From Sphingobacteriaceae bacterium (GTDB lineage Bacteria; Bacteroidota; Bacteroidia; Sphingobacteriales; Sphingobacteriaceae), in NCBI GenBank assembly GCA_947460275.1, contig CANHHZ010000102.1, positions 1-7,137 on the forward strand: a stretch of 7,137 nucleotides of DNA, read 5' to 3'. The translations under genes and the position numbers were made by a program. This document shows, one piece after another, positions 1 through 6,540 of this stretch. A model generated the notes under the pieces. That model saw nothing but the letters and a program-made list of their open reading frames with translations, was not told where the DNA came from and ran no database searches. The number at the start of each line of letters is the position of its first letter. Positions within the stretch are counted from its first letter, which is position 1.

Positions 1-606
1 CAATAAAAATGCTTGAACACGTTCTTCAAAAGCATAATCTTTAAGTTCATGCTCAAAATTAATGTGCTTGATGATTTTGCCTTCGGCCACAAATTTGTTC
101 AGGTGAAATTCAATTCCATCTATGGTTTTTGTTTCTTGCTGGGTTAGATGTTTAATAATTTTCTGAGTATTAAAATAATCAATAACCAAAGTGCCATCAG
201 GTTTTAAGGACTTTCTGAATGAAATTAACGCGTTTACATGGTCTTTCTGGTTATCGAAATAGCCAAAACTAGTAAATAGGTTTAAAGCCGTATCAAAGTA
301 GTTGATATGCGATAATTTTCGCATGTCGTGTACGTAAAAATGCAAGTTTTTTTGCTCAAATTGTTGTGCGTATTTTATGCTTTGTTCAGAAAGGTCCATG
401 CCTGTAACATCGTATCCTTTTTTATTCAGGTAAATGGCGTGTCTTCCTCTTCCGCAGGCAATATCTAAAATTTTACTATTTTTTTCTGGTTTAAGATAAG
501 CGGCAAGGTTATCAATTAAAAATTCTGCCTCGGTATCGTTACGCTGGCTGTAAAGGATATGATAGTAAGGAGAATTGAACCAATATTGAAACCATTTGCG
601 TTGCAT
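1..606 (-). CDS. Class I SAM-dependent methyltransferase (C-terminus outside window)
   Basis: An uninterrupted minus-strand frame runs from an ATG at 606 to the window edge, giving 202 residues with the C-terminus missing. It contains the SAM-binding Rossmann signature: motif I ILDIACGRGR at residues 46-55, followed by the acidic ribose-binding position in VTGMDLS (Asp71), then HDMRKL at 93-98 and the strand NLFTSFGYF at 109-117. This is the Methyltransf_25/TehB-like layout of small-molecule methyltransferases. The substrate cannot be read from the sequence. The start is supported because the protein begins MQRKWFQYWFNSPYY, a typical aromatic-rich N-terminus in these proteins, and because an in-frame stop lies upstream at 679-681. 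No Shine-Dalgarno is evident. It is divergent from the mutase gene, so it belongs to a different transcription unit. The family call is secure; the methyl acceptor is unknown. Confidence 0.88.
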   Translation of the reverse strand, partial: MQRKWFQYWFNSPYYHILYSQRNDTEAEFLIDNLAAYLKPEKNSKILDIACGRGRHAIYLNKKGYDVTGMDLSEQSIKYAQQFEQKNLHFYVHDMRKLSHINYFDTALNLFTSFGYFDNQKDHVNALISFRKSLKPDGTLVIDYFNTQKIIKHLTQQETKTIDGIEFHLNKFVAEGKIIKHINFEHELKDYAFEERVQAFLL

Positions 607-638
607 GGAGAGTTTGTTTTTAAGCTTTTTATGAAACA

Positions 639-646
639 CAAATATA
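639..646 (-). promoter_or_regulatory. Candidate Bacteroidetes -7 promoter element for the methyltransferase
   Basis: Read on the minus strand this is TATATTTG, an exact match to the Bacteroidetes -7 consensus TAnnTTTG. It lies 32 bases upstream of the methyltransferase ATG, which would give a 5' leader of roughly 25 bases. No convincing TTG -33 element is seen at the usual 17-23 base distance, so the call rests on the -7 match alone and could be chance in AT-rich DNA. Confidence 0.35.
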
Positions 647-727
647 GTATTTTGTCTTTCAGTAGCCGATTTTTTATTTTATAATAGGCAAAAGTATTGC
701 GTTTCGGCACTTTGTTAATTGTGTTTT

Positions 728-761
728 TTGGCAGTTCAATCGTTAATTTTTATTATTTTTG
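728..761 (+). promoter_or_regulatory. Candidate promoter of the phosphohexomutase gene
   Basis: A TTG at 728-730 (inside a run TTTTTTGG) is followed after 23 bases by TATTTTTG at 754-761, an exact match to the Bacteroidetes consensus TAnnTTTG. The spacing is at the long end of the 17-23 bases reported for flavobacterial promoters. Transcription would be expected to start a few bases after 761. That places the proposed TTG start codon at 777 only about 10 bases into the transcript and puts the other possible TTG start at 759 inside the promoter itself. Confidence 0.45.
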
Positions 762-776
762 AAAAAAAATACAAAA

Positions 777-2165
777 TTGACATTAATAAAATCTATATCC
801 GGAATAAGAGGTACCATTGGCGGAAAAGCTGGTGATGGATTAACCCCCATTGATATTGTAAAGTTTACTGCGGCTTATGGTTCGTGGGTAATTGCAAAAA
901 CTCAAAATAAAAAAATCGTCATCGGTAGAGATGCTCGTATTTCGGGTCAAATGGTTAATAATTTGGTTATTGGTACGTTACAAGGTTTAGGATTCGAAGT
1001 TATCGATTTAGGTTTGTCAACCACCCCAACTGTAGAAATTGCAGTGCCATTAGAGCAAGCAGGAGGTGGTATAATTTTAACTGCAAGTCATAATCCTAAA
1101 CAATGGAACGCTTTGAAATTGCTTAACGATAAAGGCGAATTTATTAGCGATGCAGAGGGTAAAGACATTTTGGAAATCGCTGAGCATTCCGATTTTGAGT
1201 TTGCCGAGGTTAACCAATTAGGTCAAGTCACAAGTAATGATACCTATTTACAAAAACATATCGATGCTGTTTTGTCTTTACCTTTAGTAGATGTAAATGC
1301 AATTAAATCCGCTAATTTTAAGGTAGTTATAGATTGCGTAAATTCTACAGGTGGTATTTTTATACCTGCATTGCTTAAAGCTTTGGGCGTGCAAACTATT
1401 TATGAGTTGTACTGCGAACCGAACGGAGATTTTCCGCACAATCCGGAGCCTTTGCCAGAAAACTTGACCGAAATTTCTAAAGTTGTTCAGGAAACCAAAG
1501 CCGACTTGGGTATTGTGGTAGATCCAGATGTGGATAGACTTTGCTTTGTAAATGAGGATGGGAGCATGTTTGGCGAAGAATATACCTTGGTAGCTGTTGC
1601 AGACTATATTTTAAAAAATACGCCCGGAAACACGGTTTCTAATCTCTCATCGACAAGAGCTTTGAGAGATGTGACCGAGAAAGCAGGTTTCGACTACCAT
1701 GCAGCTGCGGTAGGTGAGGTAAACGTAGTTAACCAAATGAAGGCTACTCATGCAGTTATTGGCGGCGAAGGTAATGGAGGGATTATTTATCCCGAATTGC
1801 ACTATGGGAGAGACGCCTTGGTAGGCATTGCTTTGTTTTTATCGCATTTGGCAAAGTTTGGAAAATCTATTTCCCTTTTGCGCAGTACTTATCCTGCTTA
1901 TCACATTTCAAAAAATAAAATCACACTCACGCCAGAAATGGATATCGATGCACTTTTAATGCAGGTGCAAGAAAAATATAAAAACTATCCAAATAGCACT
2001 ATTGATGGCCTAAAAATAGAATTTGATAAGCAATGGGTTCATTTGCGTCGTTCAAATACAGAGCCTATTATTCGTATCTATAGCGAAGCAGAAAATGAAA
2101 CTATCGCCGAAAGTTTAGCCAACAAAATGATCACTGATATCAAAGAAATACTACAACTTAATTGA
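777..2165 (+). CDS. glmM: Phosphoglucosamine mutase / phosphomannomutase (alpha-D-phosphohexomutase)
   Basis: This cytoplasmic enzyme interconverts hexose 6- and 1-phosphates. In this family the likely reaction is glucosamine-6-P to glucosamine-1-P, feeding UDP-GlcNAc for peptidoglycan and lipopolysaccharide. All four active-site segments are present: the phosphoserine loop TASHNP (Ser104), the Mg-binding loop DPDVDR (Asp249, 251, 253), the sugar-specificity loop GEGNGG (330-335) and the phosphate-binding loop RRSNTEP (424-430). The N-terminal SGIRG substrate motif is also intact. The 462-residue length is normal. The start is unusual: an in-frame stop at 744-746 limits the options and no ATG precedes the conserved N-terminus (the first internal Met lies well after SGIRG). 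TTG at 777 gives MTLIKSISGIRG, the expected family N-terminus; TTG at 759 would add six residues but overlaps the predicted -7 box. The GEGNGG loop differs from the GEQSGH type of E. coli GlmM and resembles archaeal/ManB-type enzymes, so phosphomannomutase activity is also possible. It is followed after 40 bp by the cysteine desulfurase gene. Confidence 0.9.
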   Translation: MTLIKSISGIRGTIGGKAGDGLTPIDIVKFTAAYGSWVIAKTQNKKIVIGRDARISGQMVNNLVIGTLQGLGFEVIDLGLSTTPTVEIAVPLEQAGGGIILTASHNPKQWNALKLLNDKGEFISDAEGKDILEIAEHSDFEFAEVNQLGQVTSNDTYLQKHIDAVLSLPLVDVNAIKSANFKVVIDCVNSTGGIFIPALLKALGVQTIYELYCEPNGDFPHNPEPLPENLTEISKVVQETKADLGIVVDPDVDRLCFVNEDGSMFGEEYTLVAVADYILKNTPGNTVSNLSSTRALRDVTEKAGFDYHAAAVGEVNVVNQMKATHAVIGGEGNGGIIYPELHYGRDALVGIALFLSHLAKFGKSISLLRSTYPAYHISKNKITLTPEMDIDALLMQVQEKYKNYPNSTIDGLKIEFDKQWVHLRRSNTEPIIRIYSEAENETIAESLANKMITDIKEILQLN

Positions 2166-2184
2166 TCATCTTTGATGAATTAAG
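2157..2184 (+). other. Hairpin spanning the mutase stop codon
   Basis: CTTAAT (2157-2162) pairs with ATTAAG (2179-2184), and TCATC (2166-2170) pairs with GATGA (2174-2178) around a TTT loop. The stem is therefore 11 pairs with the TGA stop codon (2163-2165) bulged out on one side. No U-tract follows, so it is not a standard intrinsic terminator. It could affect readthrough or mRNA processing between the mutase and the desulfurase, or be chance in AT-rich sequence. Confidence 0.3.
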
Positions 2185-2205
2185 CACAACTTAAGTTTAT
2201 AAAAT

Positions 2206-3354
2206 ATGAAAAGGGTTTATTTAGATAATGCCGCCACCACTCCGTTAGATAAACAAGTAATTGCCGAAATGGCCAACGTAATGGAAAATTTTTACGGAAA
2301 TCCATCGGCCATACACGCTTTGGGTAGAGAAGTGCGTACCTTGGTAGAAAAAGCCAGAAAGACAGTTTCGGGCTTGTTAAATGCATCTCCTTCAGAAATA
2401 TTTTTTACTTCGGGTGGTACCGAGGCCGATAATACGGCCATTCGTTGTGGCATTGCGGCATATCAAATTAAACACGCCATCACTTCTAAAATAGAGCACC
2501 ATGCCGTAGAGCATACCCTAAATATGTTGTTAAAAGATGGTTTGATTGATAAATTAAGCTTTGTAAATATTGATGAAAAGGGGAATATAGACTACCATCA
2601 TTTAGAAGAGCTATTGGCCAATAATGGTAAAACCTTTGTATCGTTAATGCATGCCAATAACGAATTAGGTACTTTAACAGATATTGAAAAGGTTGGTGAA
2701 ATTTGCGAAAAATACGAGGCTATTTTTCATACCGACACAGTACAAACCATGGGACATTATAGGCACGATGTACGCAAGTTGAAAGCTCATTTTTTGGTAT
2801 GTGCTGCCCATAAATTACATGGCCCAAAAGGGGTTGGCTTTTTGTATGTAAATAGTAATGTAAAAATTCCACCAATGATTTATGGCGGCGCACAAGAACG
2901 CAATATGCGTGGCGGAACTGAAAATGTTTATGGCATTGTGGGCTTGGCCAAAGCTTTAGAAATTGCTTATGCTGAAATGGATGAACACCAAAATCATGTT
3001 CAGGCCTTGAAAAATTATTTAAAAGAACAGCTTTTAGCCGAAATCCCAGGCGTAGCTTTTAACGGCGAAACTGCGGCTGATAAAAGTCTGTATACTGTTT
3101 TAAATGTCTCTTTTCCTGAAATGGATATGGCAGATATGTTGCTATTCAATTTAGATATCAATGGAATTTGTGCCTCAGGTGGCAGTGCTTGTTCATCGGG
3201 CTCCAACATTGGTTCGCATGTTTTAAATGGCATCAACGCAGACCCAAATCGACCTGCGGTGCGTTTTTCTTTTAGTAAATTTACAACTAAGGAAGATCTC
3301 GATTACGTTTTGGAGAAGGTAAAAATGGTGATCAAGCAAAATACTTTAGCCTAA
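2206..3354 (+). CDS. iscS: Cysteine desulfurase, NifS/IscS class (class I)
   Basis: This PLP enzyme removes sulfur from L-cysteine as an enzyme-bound persulfide, leaving alanine. The sulfur is used for tRNA thiolation, Fe-S clusters or other thio-cofactors. The 382-residue protein begins with the family hallmark YLDNAATTP. It has the cofactor-stacking His98 in IEHHAVEH, the PLP-contacting Asp177 and Gln180 in HTDTVQ, the Schiff-base Lys203 in AAHKLHGPKG, and the catalytic Cys329 in GGSACSSGS. These positions closely match E. coli IscS (His104, Lys206, Cys328). The long, mobile SACSSGS-type Cys loop marks group I rather than the SufS group. No IscR, IscU, IscA or Fdx gene adjoins it, so a role in tRNA thiolation with an MnmA-type partner encoded elsewhere is a reasonable inference but is not shown here. 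The ATG at 2206 lies 40 bp after the mutase stop, consistent with cotranscription, and the intact N-terminal motif fixes the start. Confidence 0.93.
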   Translation: MKRVYLDNAATTPLDKQVIAEMANVMENFYGNPSAIHALGREVRTLVEKARKTVSGLLNASPSEIFFTSGGTEADNTAIRCGIAAYQIKHAITSKIEHHAVEHTLNMLLKDGLIDKLSFVNIDEKGNIDYHHLEELLANNGKTFVSLMHANNELGTLTDIEKVGEICEKYEAIFHTDTVQTMGHYRHDVRKLKAHFLVCAAHKLHGPKGVGFLYVNSNVKIPPMIYGGAQERNMRGGTENVYGIVGLAKALEIAYAEMDEHQNHVQALKNYLKEQLLAEIPGVAFNGETAADKSLYTVLNVSFPEMDMADMLLFNLDINGICASGGSACSSGSNIGSHVLNGINADPNRPAVRFSFSKFTTKEDLDYVLEKVKMVIKQNTLA

Positions 3355-3392
3355 AATTTTATTTTTTGGGGTATTTTTTTAAACTTACAACT

Positions 3393-4292
3393 ATGCAAAG
3401 AAGAAAATTTATCCAAAATTCGGCATTGGCGTTGGCTTCGCTTTCGCTATATAAAACAGAAGCTTTTGCCCAAGTGTTTAGGCCTGCTTATCAATTTAAA
3501 GCATTAAGAAATGATGTAGGTATTTTTACTGAGCAGGGTGGTACCATTGCTTGGCTAAACACTAGCAGTGGTTTTGCGGTTGTTGATGCTCAATTTCCAG
3601 CCTCTGCTGCCCATGTGATAAGTGAGTTGAAAAAATTTGGCGAACAGCCTTTCAAATTTTTATTAAATACCCATCACCATGGCGACCACACCGCCGGGAA
3701 TATCGCTTTTAAAGGATTGGTCGAACATGTAGTTGCCCATCAAAATTCGCTTGTAAACCAACAATTGGCGGCCGAAAAAGCAAAAAATACTGCTCAGCAG
3801 CTTTTTCCAGATGTAACTTTTGGAAAAGGATGGAAAGCGGTTGTTGGCAAAGAAAAAATTAGAGCCAGTTACTTTGGTGCGGCACATACCAACGGTGATG
3901 TAGTTTATCATTTCGAAAACGCAAATATTGCGCATGTTGGCGATTTAGTTTTTAATCGTCGTTATCCTTACATAGATAAAGAAAACGGTGCAGATATTGG
4001 CAATTGGATTACTGTCTTGGATAAAATAACAGCTAATTTTGACAATGACACTTTGTTTATTTGGGGCCATAGCTTAGCTTCCGAAAAAGTAACAGGAAAT
4101 AAAGCTGATATTAAAGCCTTTAGGAATTACCTGGAGTGTTTGTTAGCCTTTGTAGCTCAGGAAATTAAAGCAGGAAAAACCAAAGAAGAAATTTTAAAAG
4201 CAACGGCTATCCCTAATGCGCCCGAATGGCAGGGTGAAGGCATTTTAAGAAGTTTAAATGCTGCTTATACAGAGTTGGCAGTAAGAAAATAG
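3393..4292 (+). CDS. Exported metallo-beta-lactamase-fold hydrolase with Tat-like signal peptide
   Basis: The 299-residue product belongs to the MBL-fold metallohydrolase superfamily. The full two-metal ligand set is visible: HHHGDH at 94-99 (His94, His96, Asp98, His99), His165 in GAAHTNGD, bridging Asp184 in HVGDLVFN, and His226 in IWGHS. An Asp rather than a Cys at the second site, in a VGD motif, is the glyoxalase-II-like pattern and differs from the class B1 beta-lactamases, so antibiotic hydrolysis should not be assumed. The substrate is unknown. The N-terminus MQRRKFIQ followed by a hydrophobic stretch and AFA|Q at about residues 24-27 resembles a twin-arginine signal peptide with a signal peptidase I site, suggesting export of the folded, metal-loaded enzyme to the periplasm. 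The ATG at 3393 is preferred over an in-frame TTG at 3366 because it places the RR motif at the N-terminus. The gene lies 38 bp after the desulfurase and ends just before a strong terminator. Confidence 0.87.
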   Translation: MQRRKFIQNSALALASLSLYKTEAFAQVFRPAYQFKALRNDVGIFTEQGGTIAWLNTSSGFAVVDAQFPASAAHVISELKKFGEQPFKFLLNTHHHGDHTAGNIAFKGLVEHVVAHQNSLVNQQLAAEKAKNTAQQLFPDVTFGKGWKAVVGKEKIRASYFGAAHTNGDVVYHFENANIAHVGDLVFNRRYPYIDKENGADIGNWITVLDKITANFDNDTLFIWGHSLASEKVTGNKADIKAFRNYLECLLAFVAQEIKAGKTKEEILKATAIPNAPEWQGEGILRSLNAAYTELAVRK

Positions 4293-4302
4293 GTTATAAA
4301 CT

Positions 4303-4332
4303 AAAAAGCAAGAATTTCAATTCTTGCTTTTT
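4303..4332. terminator. Bidirectional intrinsic terminator between convergent genes
   Basis: A perfect 13-base inverted repeat, AAAAAGCAAGAAT (4303-4315) and ATTCTTGCTTTTT (4320-4332), encloses a TTCA loop. The core stem is flanked by an A-run on one side and a T-run on the other, so it ends with a U-tract in either direction. It lies 10 bp after the hydrolase stop codon and 22 bp beyond the accD stop codon, and so can serve both converging transcripts. Confidence 0.93.
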
Positions 4333-4354
4333 ATCTATTTAAATTGCCAAATGT

Positions 4355-5200
4355 TTAGTTTTTCATCATCTTTAAGAAAGAAGCTAGCTTGGCTTTCATT
4401 TCGCGTCTATCTACGATGAAATCCAAAAATCCGTGTTCCAAAACAAACTCAGAAGTTTGGAAGCCTTTTGGCAAATCTCTTTTAATGGTTTCTTTAATTA
4501 CACGTGGACCTGCAAAGCCGATTAAAGCACCTGGTTCGGCAATGTTAATATCGCCCAGCATGGCATAAGAAGCAGTAACGCCCCCTGTTGTTGGGTCGGT
4601 TAATAAAGAAATATAAGGTATTTTGGCTTGACTTAATAAGGCTAATTTTGCTGATGTTTTGGCCATTTGCATCAATGAAAAAGCCGCTTCCATCATACGA
4701 GCACCACCCGATTTAGAAATCATCAAAAACGGAATTTTGTGCTGGATACTGTAATCTATGGAACGAGCAATTTTTTCACCTACTACCGATCCCATCGAGC
4801 CGCCAATAAATGCAAAATCCATACAGGCTACCATCAAGTCTTGCCCTTCTACTTTGCCATGTGCAGCACGAATTGCATCTTTAAGACCAGTTTTTGCTGT
4901 GGTTTCTATAATTCTTTCGGTATAAGGCTTGCTGTCGGTAAATAGCAATGGATCGCCAGAAGTTAAATTGCTGAACAATTCTGTAAACTCATTGTTGTCA
5001 AATAATACTTCAAAATATTCTTTAGAACCTATTCTTAAGTGATAATCGCAATAGTGGCAGACATATTTGTTTTCAGATAGATCTGCACTGTGTAATGCCT
5101 TTTTACAACTAGGACACTTGTTCCACAAGCCATCTGGTGCTTCTTTTTTTTCTTCAGTAGTGGTACTTATTCCTTTTTTTTCTCTTTTAAACCAGGCCAT
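4355..5200 (-). CDS. accD: Acetyl-CoA carboxylase carboxyltransferase beta subunit
   Basis: AccD pairs with AccA to move the carboxyl group from biotin (on AccB) to acetyl-CoA, forming malonyl-CoA in the committed step of fatty-acid synthesis in the cytoplasm. The 281-residue protein carries the N-terminal zinc ribbon CPSC (Cys29, Cys32) and CHYC (Cys48, Cys51) typical of bacterial AccD. The crotonase-fold carboxyltransferase domain follows, with GGSMGSVVGEK (133-143), the oxyanion-hole loop SGGARMMEA (164-172), LTDPTTGGVTAS (200-211) and a downstream AEPGALIGFAGPRVI motif. Length and domain order are those of a complete AccD, slightly short of the E. coli protein at the C-terminus. The start MAWFKR matches the usual family beginning (MxWFxR). 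No AccA, AccB or AccC gene is in the window. It is divergent from the aldolase gene and convergent with the MBL-fold hydrolase gene. Confidence 0.96.
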   Translation of the reverse strand: MAWFKREKKGISTTTEEKKEAPDGLWNKCPSCKKALHSADLSENKYVCHYCDYHLRIGSKEYFEVLFDNNEFTELFSNLTSGDPLLFTDSKPYTERIIETTAKTGLKDAIRAAHGKVEGQDLMVACMDFAFIGGSMGSVVGEKIARSIDYSIQHKIPFLMISKSGGARMMEAAFSLMQMAKTSAKLALLSQAKIPYISLLTDPTTGGVTASYAMLGDINIAEPGALIGFAGPRVIKETIKRDLPKGFQTSEFVLEHGFLDFIVDRREMKAKLASFLKMMKN

Positions 5201-5365
5201 GTTAACTTTTTAAAAATGAGATTACAAATAAACAAAAATTATTTTAACAAAACAGTTTTAATATTTAAGTGTTTATTTGATAGAAAATAACCTGTTTATT
5301 CCCGTATTAATATAAAAAAATAGGGTTTTTTTTATATCTTTCGGAATTATTAAATTTTTATAAAA
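5201..5365. promoter_or_regulatory. AT-rich divergent control region of accD and the aldolase gene
   Basis: These 165 noncoding bases must hold the promoters of both outward-facing genes. On the plus strand TATCTTTC at 5335-5342 matches TAnnTTTG at all but the last base and lies 23 bases before the aldolase ATG; no clear TTG -33 partner is seen. On the minus strand the best candidate for accD is TAATTTTTG, which has one base too many between the TA and TTTG parts. TGTTTATT occurs three times in the region. The region is otherwise poly-A/T-rich without an obvious riboswitch or strong hairpin. It contains promoters by position; the exact elements are uncertain. Confidence 0.55.
5225..5279. repeat. 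10-bp inverted repeat between accD and aldolase genes
   Basis: CAAATAAACA at 5225-5234 is the exact reverse complement of TGTTTATTTG at 5270-5279, with 35 bases between the arms. A further TGTTTATT lies at 5293-5300, 23 bases downstream of the second arm's start, about two helical turns. Placement in a divergent promoter region would suit an operator. However, the same TGTTTATTTG also occurs inside the MBL-fold hydrolase gene (4054-4063), so chance in AT-rich sequence is a real alternative. Confidence 0.3.
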
Positions 5366-6445
5366 ATGAGTTTAAAAGGCTATAAAGGCGTAATTTACGG
5401 ATCTGCTGTTCAAGAACTGTTTGAGCAGGCTAAAAAATATCAATTTGCATTGCCAGCAGTAAATGTAACGGGTACTAACACCATCAATGCAGTAATGGAA
5501 ACCGCAAAGGCGGTAAATTCACCAGTTATTATTCAGTTATCTAATGGAGGTGCTCAATTTTATGCTGGTAAAACCTTAAATAACGATAATTTAAGTGCTT
5601 GTGTTTTAGGTGCGGTATCGGCAGCCAAACATGTTCACTTATTGGCCGAACATTATGGCGTGGCTGTAATTTTACATACAGATCATGCAGCTAAAAAATT
5701 ATTACCTTGGATAGATGGTTTATTGACCCATGGTGAACAATTTTTTGCCGAAACAGGAAAACCGTTGTTTTCTTCGCACATGCTCGATCTTTCTGAAGAG
5801 TCGATTGAAGAAAATATGGAGATCAGCGCTAAATACTTTGAGCGTATGAATAAGATGGGTATGACGATTGAAATTGAATTGGGCGTTACCGGTGGCGAAG
5901 AGGATGGAGTAGACAATAGTGATGTAGACAGTTCTAAATTATATACACAACCAAGTGAAGTAGCTTATGCTTACGAACAGTTAAGCAAAATAAGCAATCG
6001 TTTTACAGTTGCTGCTGCTTTTGGTAATGTGCATGGTGTTTATAAACCTGGAAACGTAAAGTTGCAGCCCGTGATCCTGAAAAATTCGCAAGAATTTGTA
6101 AAACAGAAATTTGGCTTAACGGCCGAAAAACCCGTAGATTTTGTTTTTCATGGTGGTTCTGGGTCTTCGCAAGAAGAAATTAGAGAGGCTATTTCTTACG
6201 GTGCTATTAAAATGAACATCGATACCGATATGCAATGGGCATTTTGGGAAGGAATTTTAGACTACTACAAAAAGAACGAAGCGTATTTGCAAGGTCAAAT
6301 TGGTAATCCTGAGGGGGATGATAAACCAAATAAAAAACATTACGACCCCCGCGTATGGTTACGTAAGGGCGAAGAAGAATTTGTAAAACGATTAAAGGTT
6401 GCCTTTGAAGATTTAAACTGTTTAAACGTAAACGATAAACTTTAG
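5366..6445 (+). CDS. fbaA: Class II fructose-bisphosphate aldolase
   Basis: This zinc-dependent cytoplasmic enzyme reversibly cleaves fructose-1,6-bisphosphate to dihydroxyacetone phosphate and glyceraldehyde-3-phosphate in glycolysis and gluconeogenesis. The 359-residue length equals that of E. coli FbaA. The active site is complete: catalytic Asp106 and zinc ligand His107 in HTDHAAK, Glu171 in EIELGVTGGEEDGVDN, zinc ligand His223 in GNVHGVYKPGNV, and zinc ligand His262 in the phosphate-binding segment FHGGSGSS. The GGEEDGVDN segment and overall length place it in the class IIA group (E. coli/yeast type) rather than the shorter class IIB enzymes. The start MSLKGYKGV follows an AT-rich leader without a Shine-Dalgarno, as is usual for Bacteroidetes. 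It appears monocistronic, with its own terminator immediately after it. Confidence 0.97.
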   Translation: MSLKGYKGVIYGSAVQELFEQAKKYQFALPAVNVTGTNTINAVMETAKAVNSPVIIQLSNGGAQFYAGKTLNNDNLSACVLGAVSAAKHVHLLAEHYGVAVILHTDHAAKKLLPWIDGLLTHGEQFFAETGKPLFSSHMLDLSEESIEENMEISAKYFERMNKMGMTIEIELGVTGGEEDGVDNSDVDSSKLYTQPSEVAYAYEQLSKISNRFTVAAAFGNVHGVYKPGNVKLQPVILKNSQEFVKQKFGLTAEKPVDFVFHGGSGSSQEEIREAISYGAIKMNIDTDMQWAFWEGILDYYKKNEAYLQGQIGNPEGDDKPNKKHYDPRVWLRKGEEEFVKRLKVAFEDLNCLNVNDKL

Positions 6446-6468
6446 TTTAATTATGGTTTAAAAGAAAT

Positions 6469-6504
6469 AAAAGCGCAAATGGTTAACTACTATTTGCGCT
6501 TTTT
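6469..6504 (+). terminator. Intrinsic terminator of the aldolase gene
   Basis: AAAAGCGCAAAT (6469-6480) pairs perfectly with ATTTGCGCTTTT (6492-6503). Inner pairing of GGT with ACT, including one G-U pair, extends the stem to 15 pairs around a TAACT loop. A T-run closes the 3' side and an A-run opens the 5' side. It lies 23 bp after the aldolase stop codon and separates this gene from the permease-family gene. Confidence 0.92.
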
Positions 6505-6540
6505 ACATAAAGTGTGTTTTTTACTAATAATTGATATACC

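Noticed and set aside
516..710. 64-codon minus-strand open frame with an ATG at 710
   Set aside because: It overlaps the methyltransferase start in a different frame and its product shows no domain or family character; the methyltransferase frame, which has clear motifs, explains this DNA.
2180..2386. Antisense open frame over the desulfurase 5' end
   Set aside because: It lies opposite well-conserved NifS/IscS coding sequence and its product has no recognisable character; the frame is a by-product of the codon use of the true gene.
3366..3392. Possible TTG start extending the MBL-fold hydrolase by nine residues
   Set aside because: The extension would put nine extra residues ahead of the twin-arginine signal and derives from T-rich spacer; ATG at 3393 gives a standard signal peptide.
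3663..3935. 90-codon antisense open frame within the MBL-fold hydrolase gene
   Set aside because: It covers the conserved metal-binding segment on the opposite strand; its translation is low-complexity and unlike any protein family.
3393..4292. Metallo-beta-lactamase as antibiotic resistance gene
   Set aside because: The second-site ligand is Asp in a VGD motif rather than the Cys of B1 enzymes, pointing to the broad glyoxalase-II-like hydrolases.
4739..4945. Plus-strand open frame inside accD
   Set aside because: It is antisense to the conserved carboxyltransferase domain and has no supporting promoter or motif.
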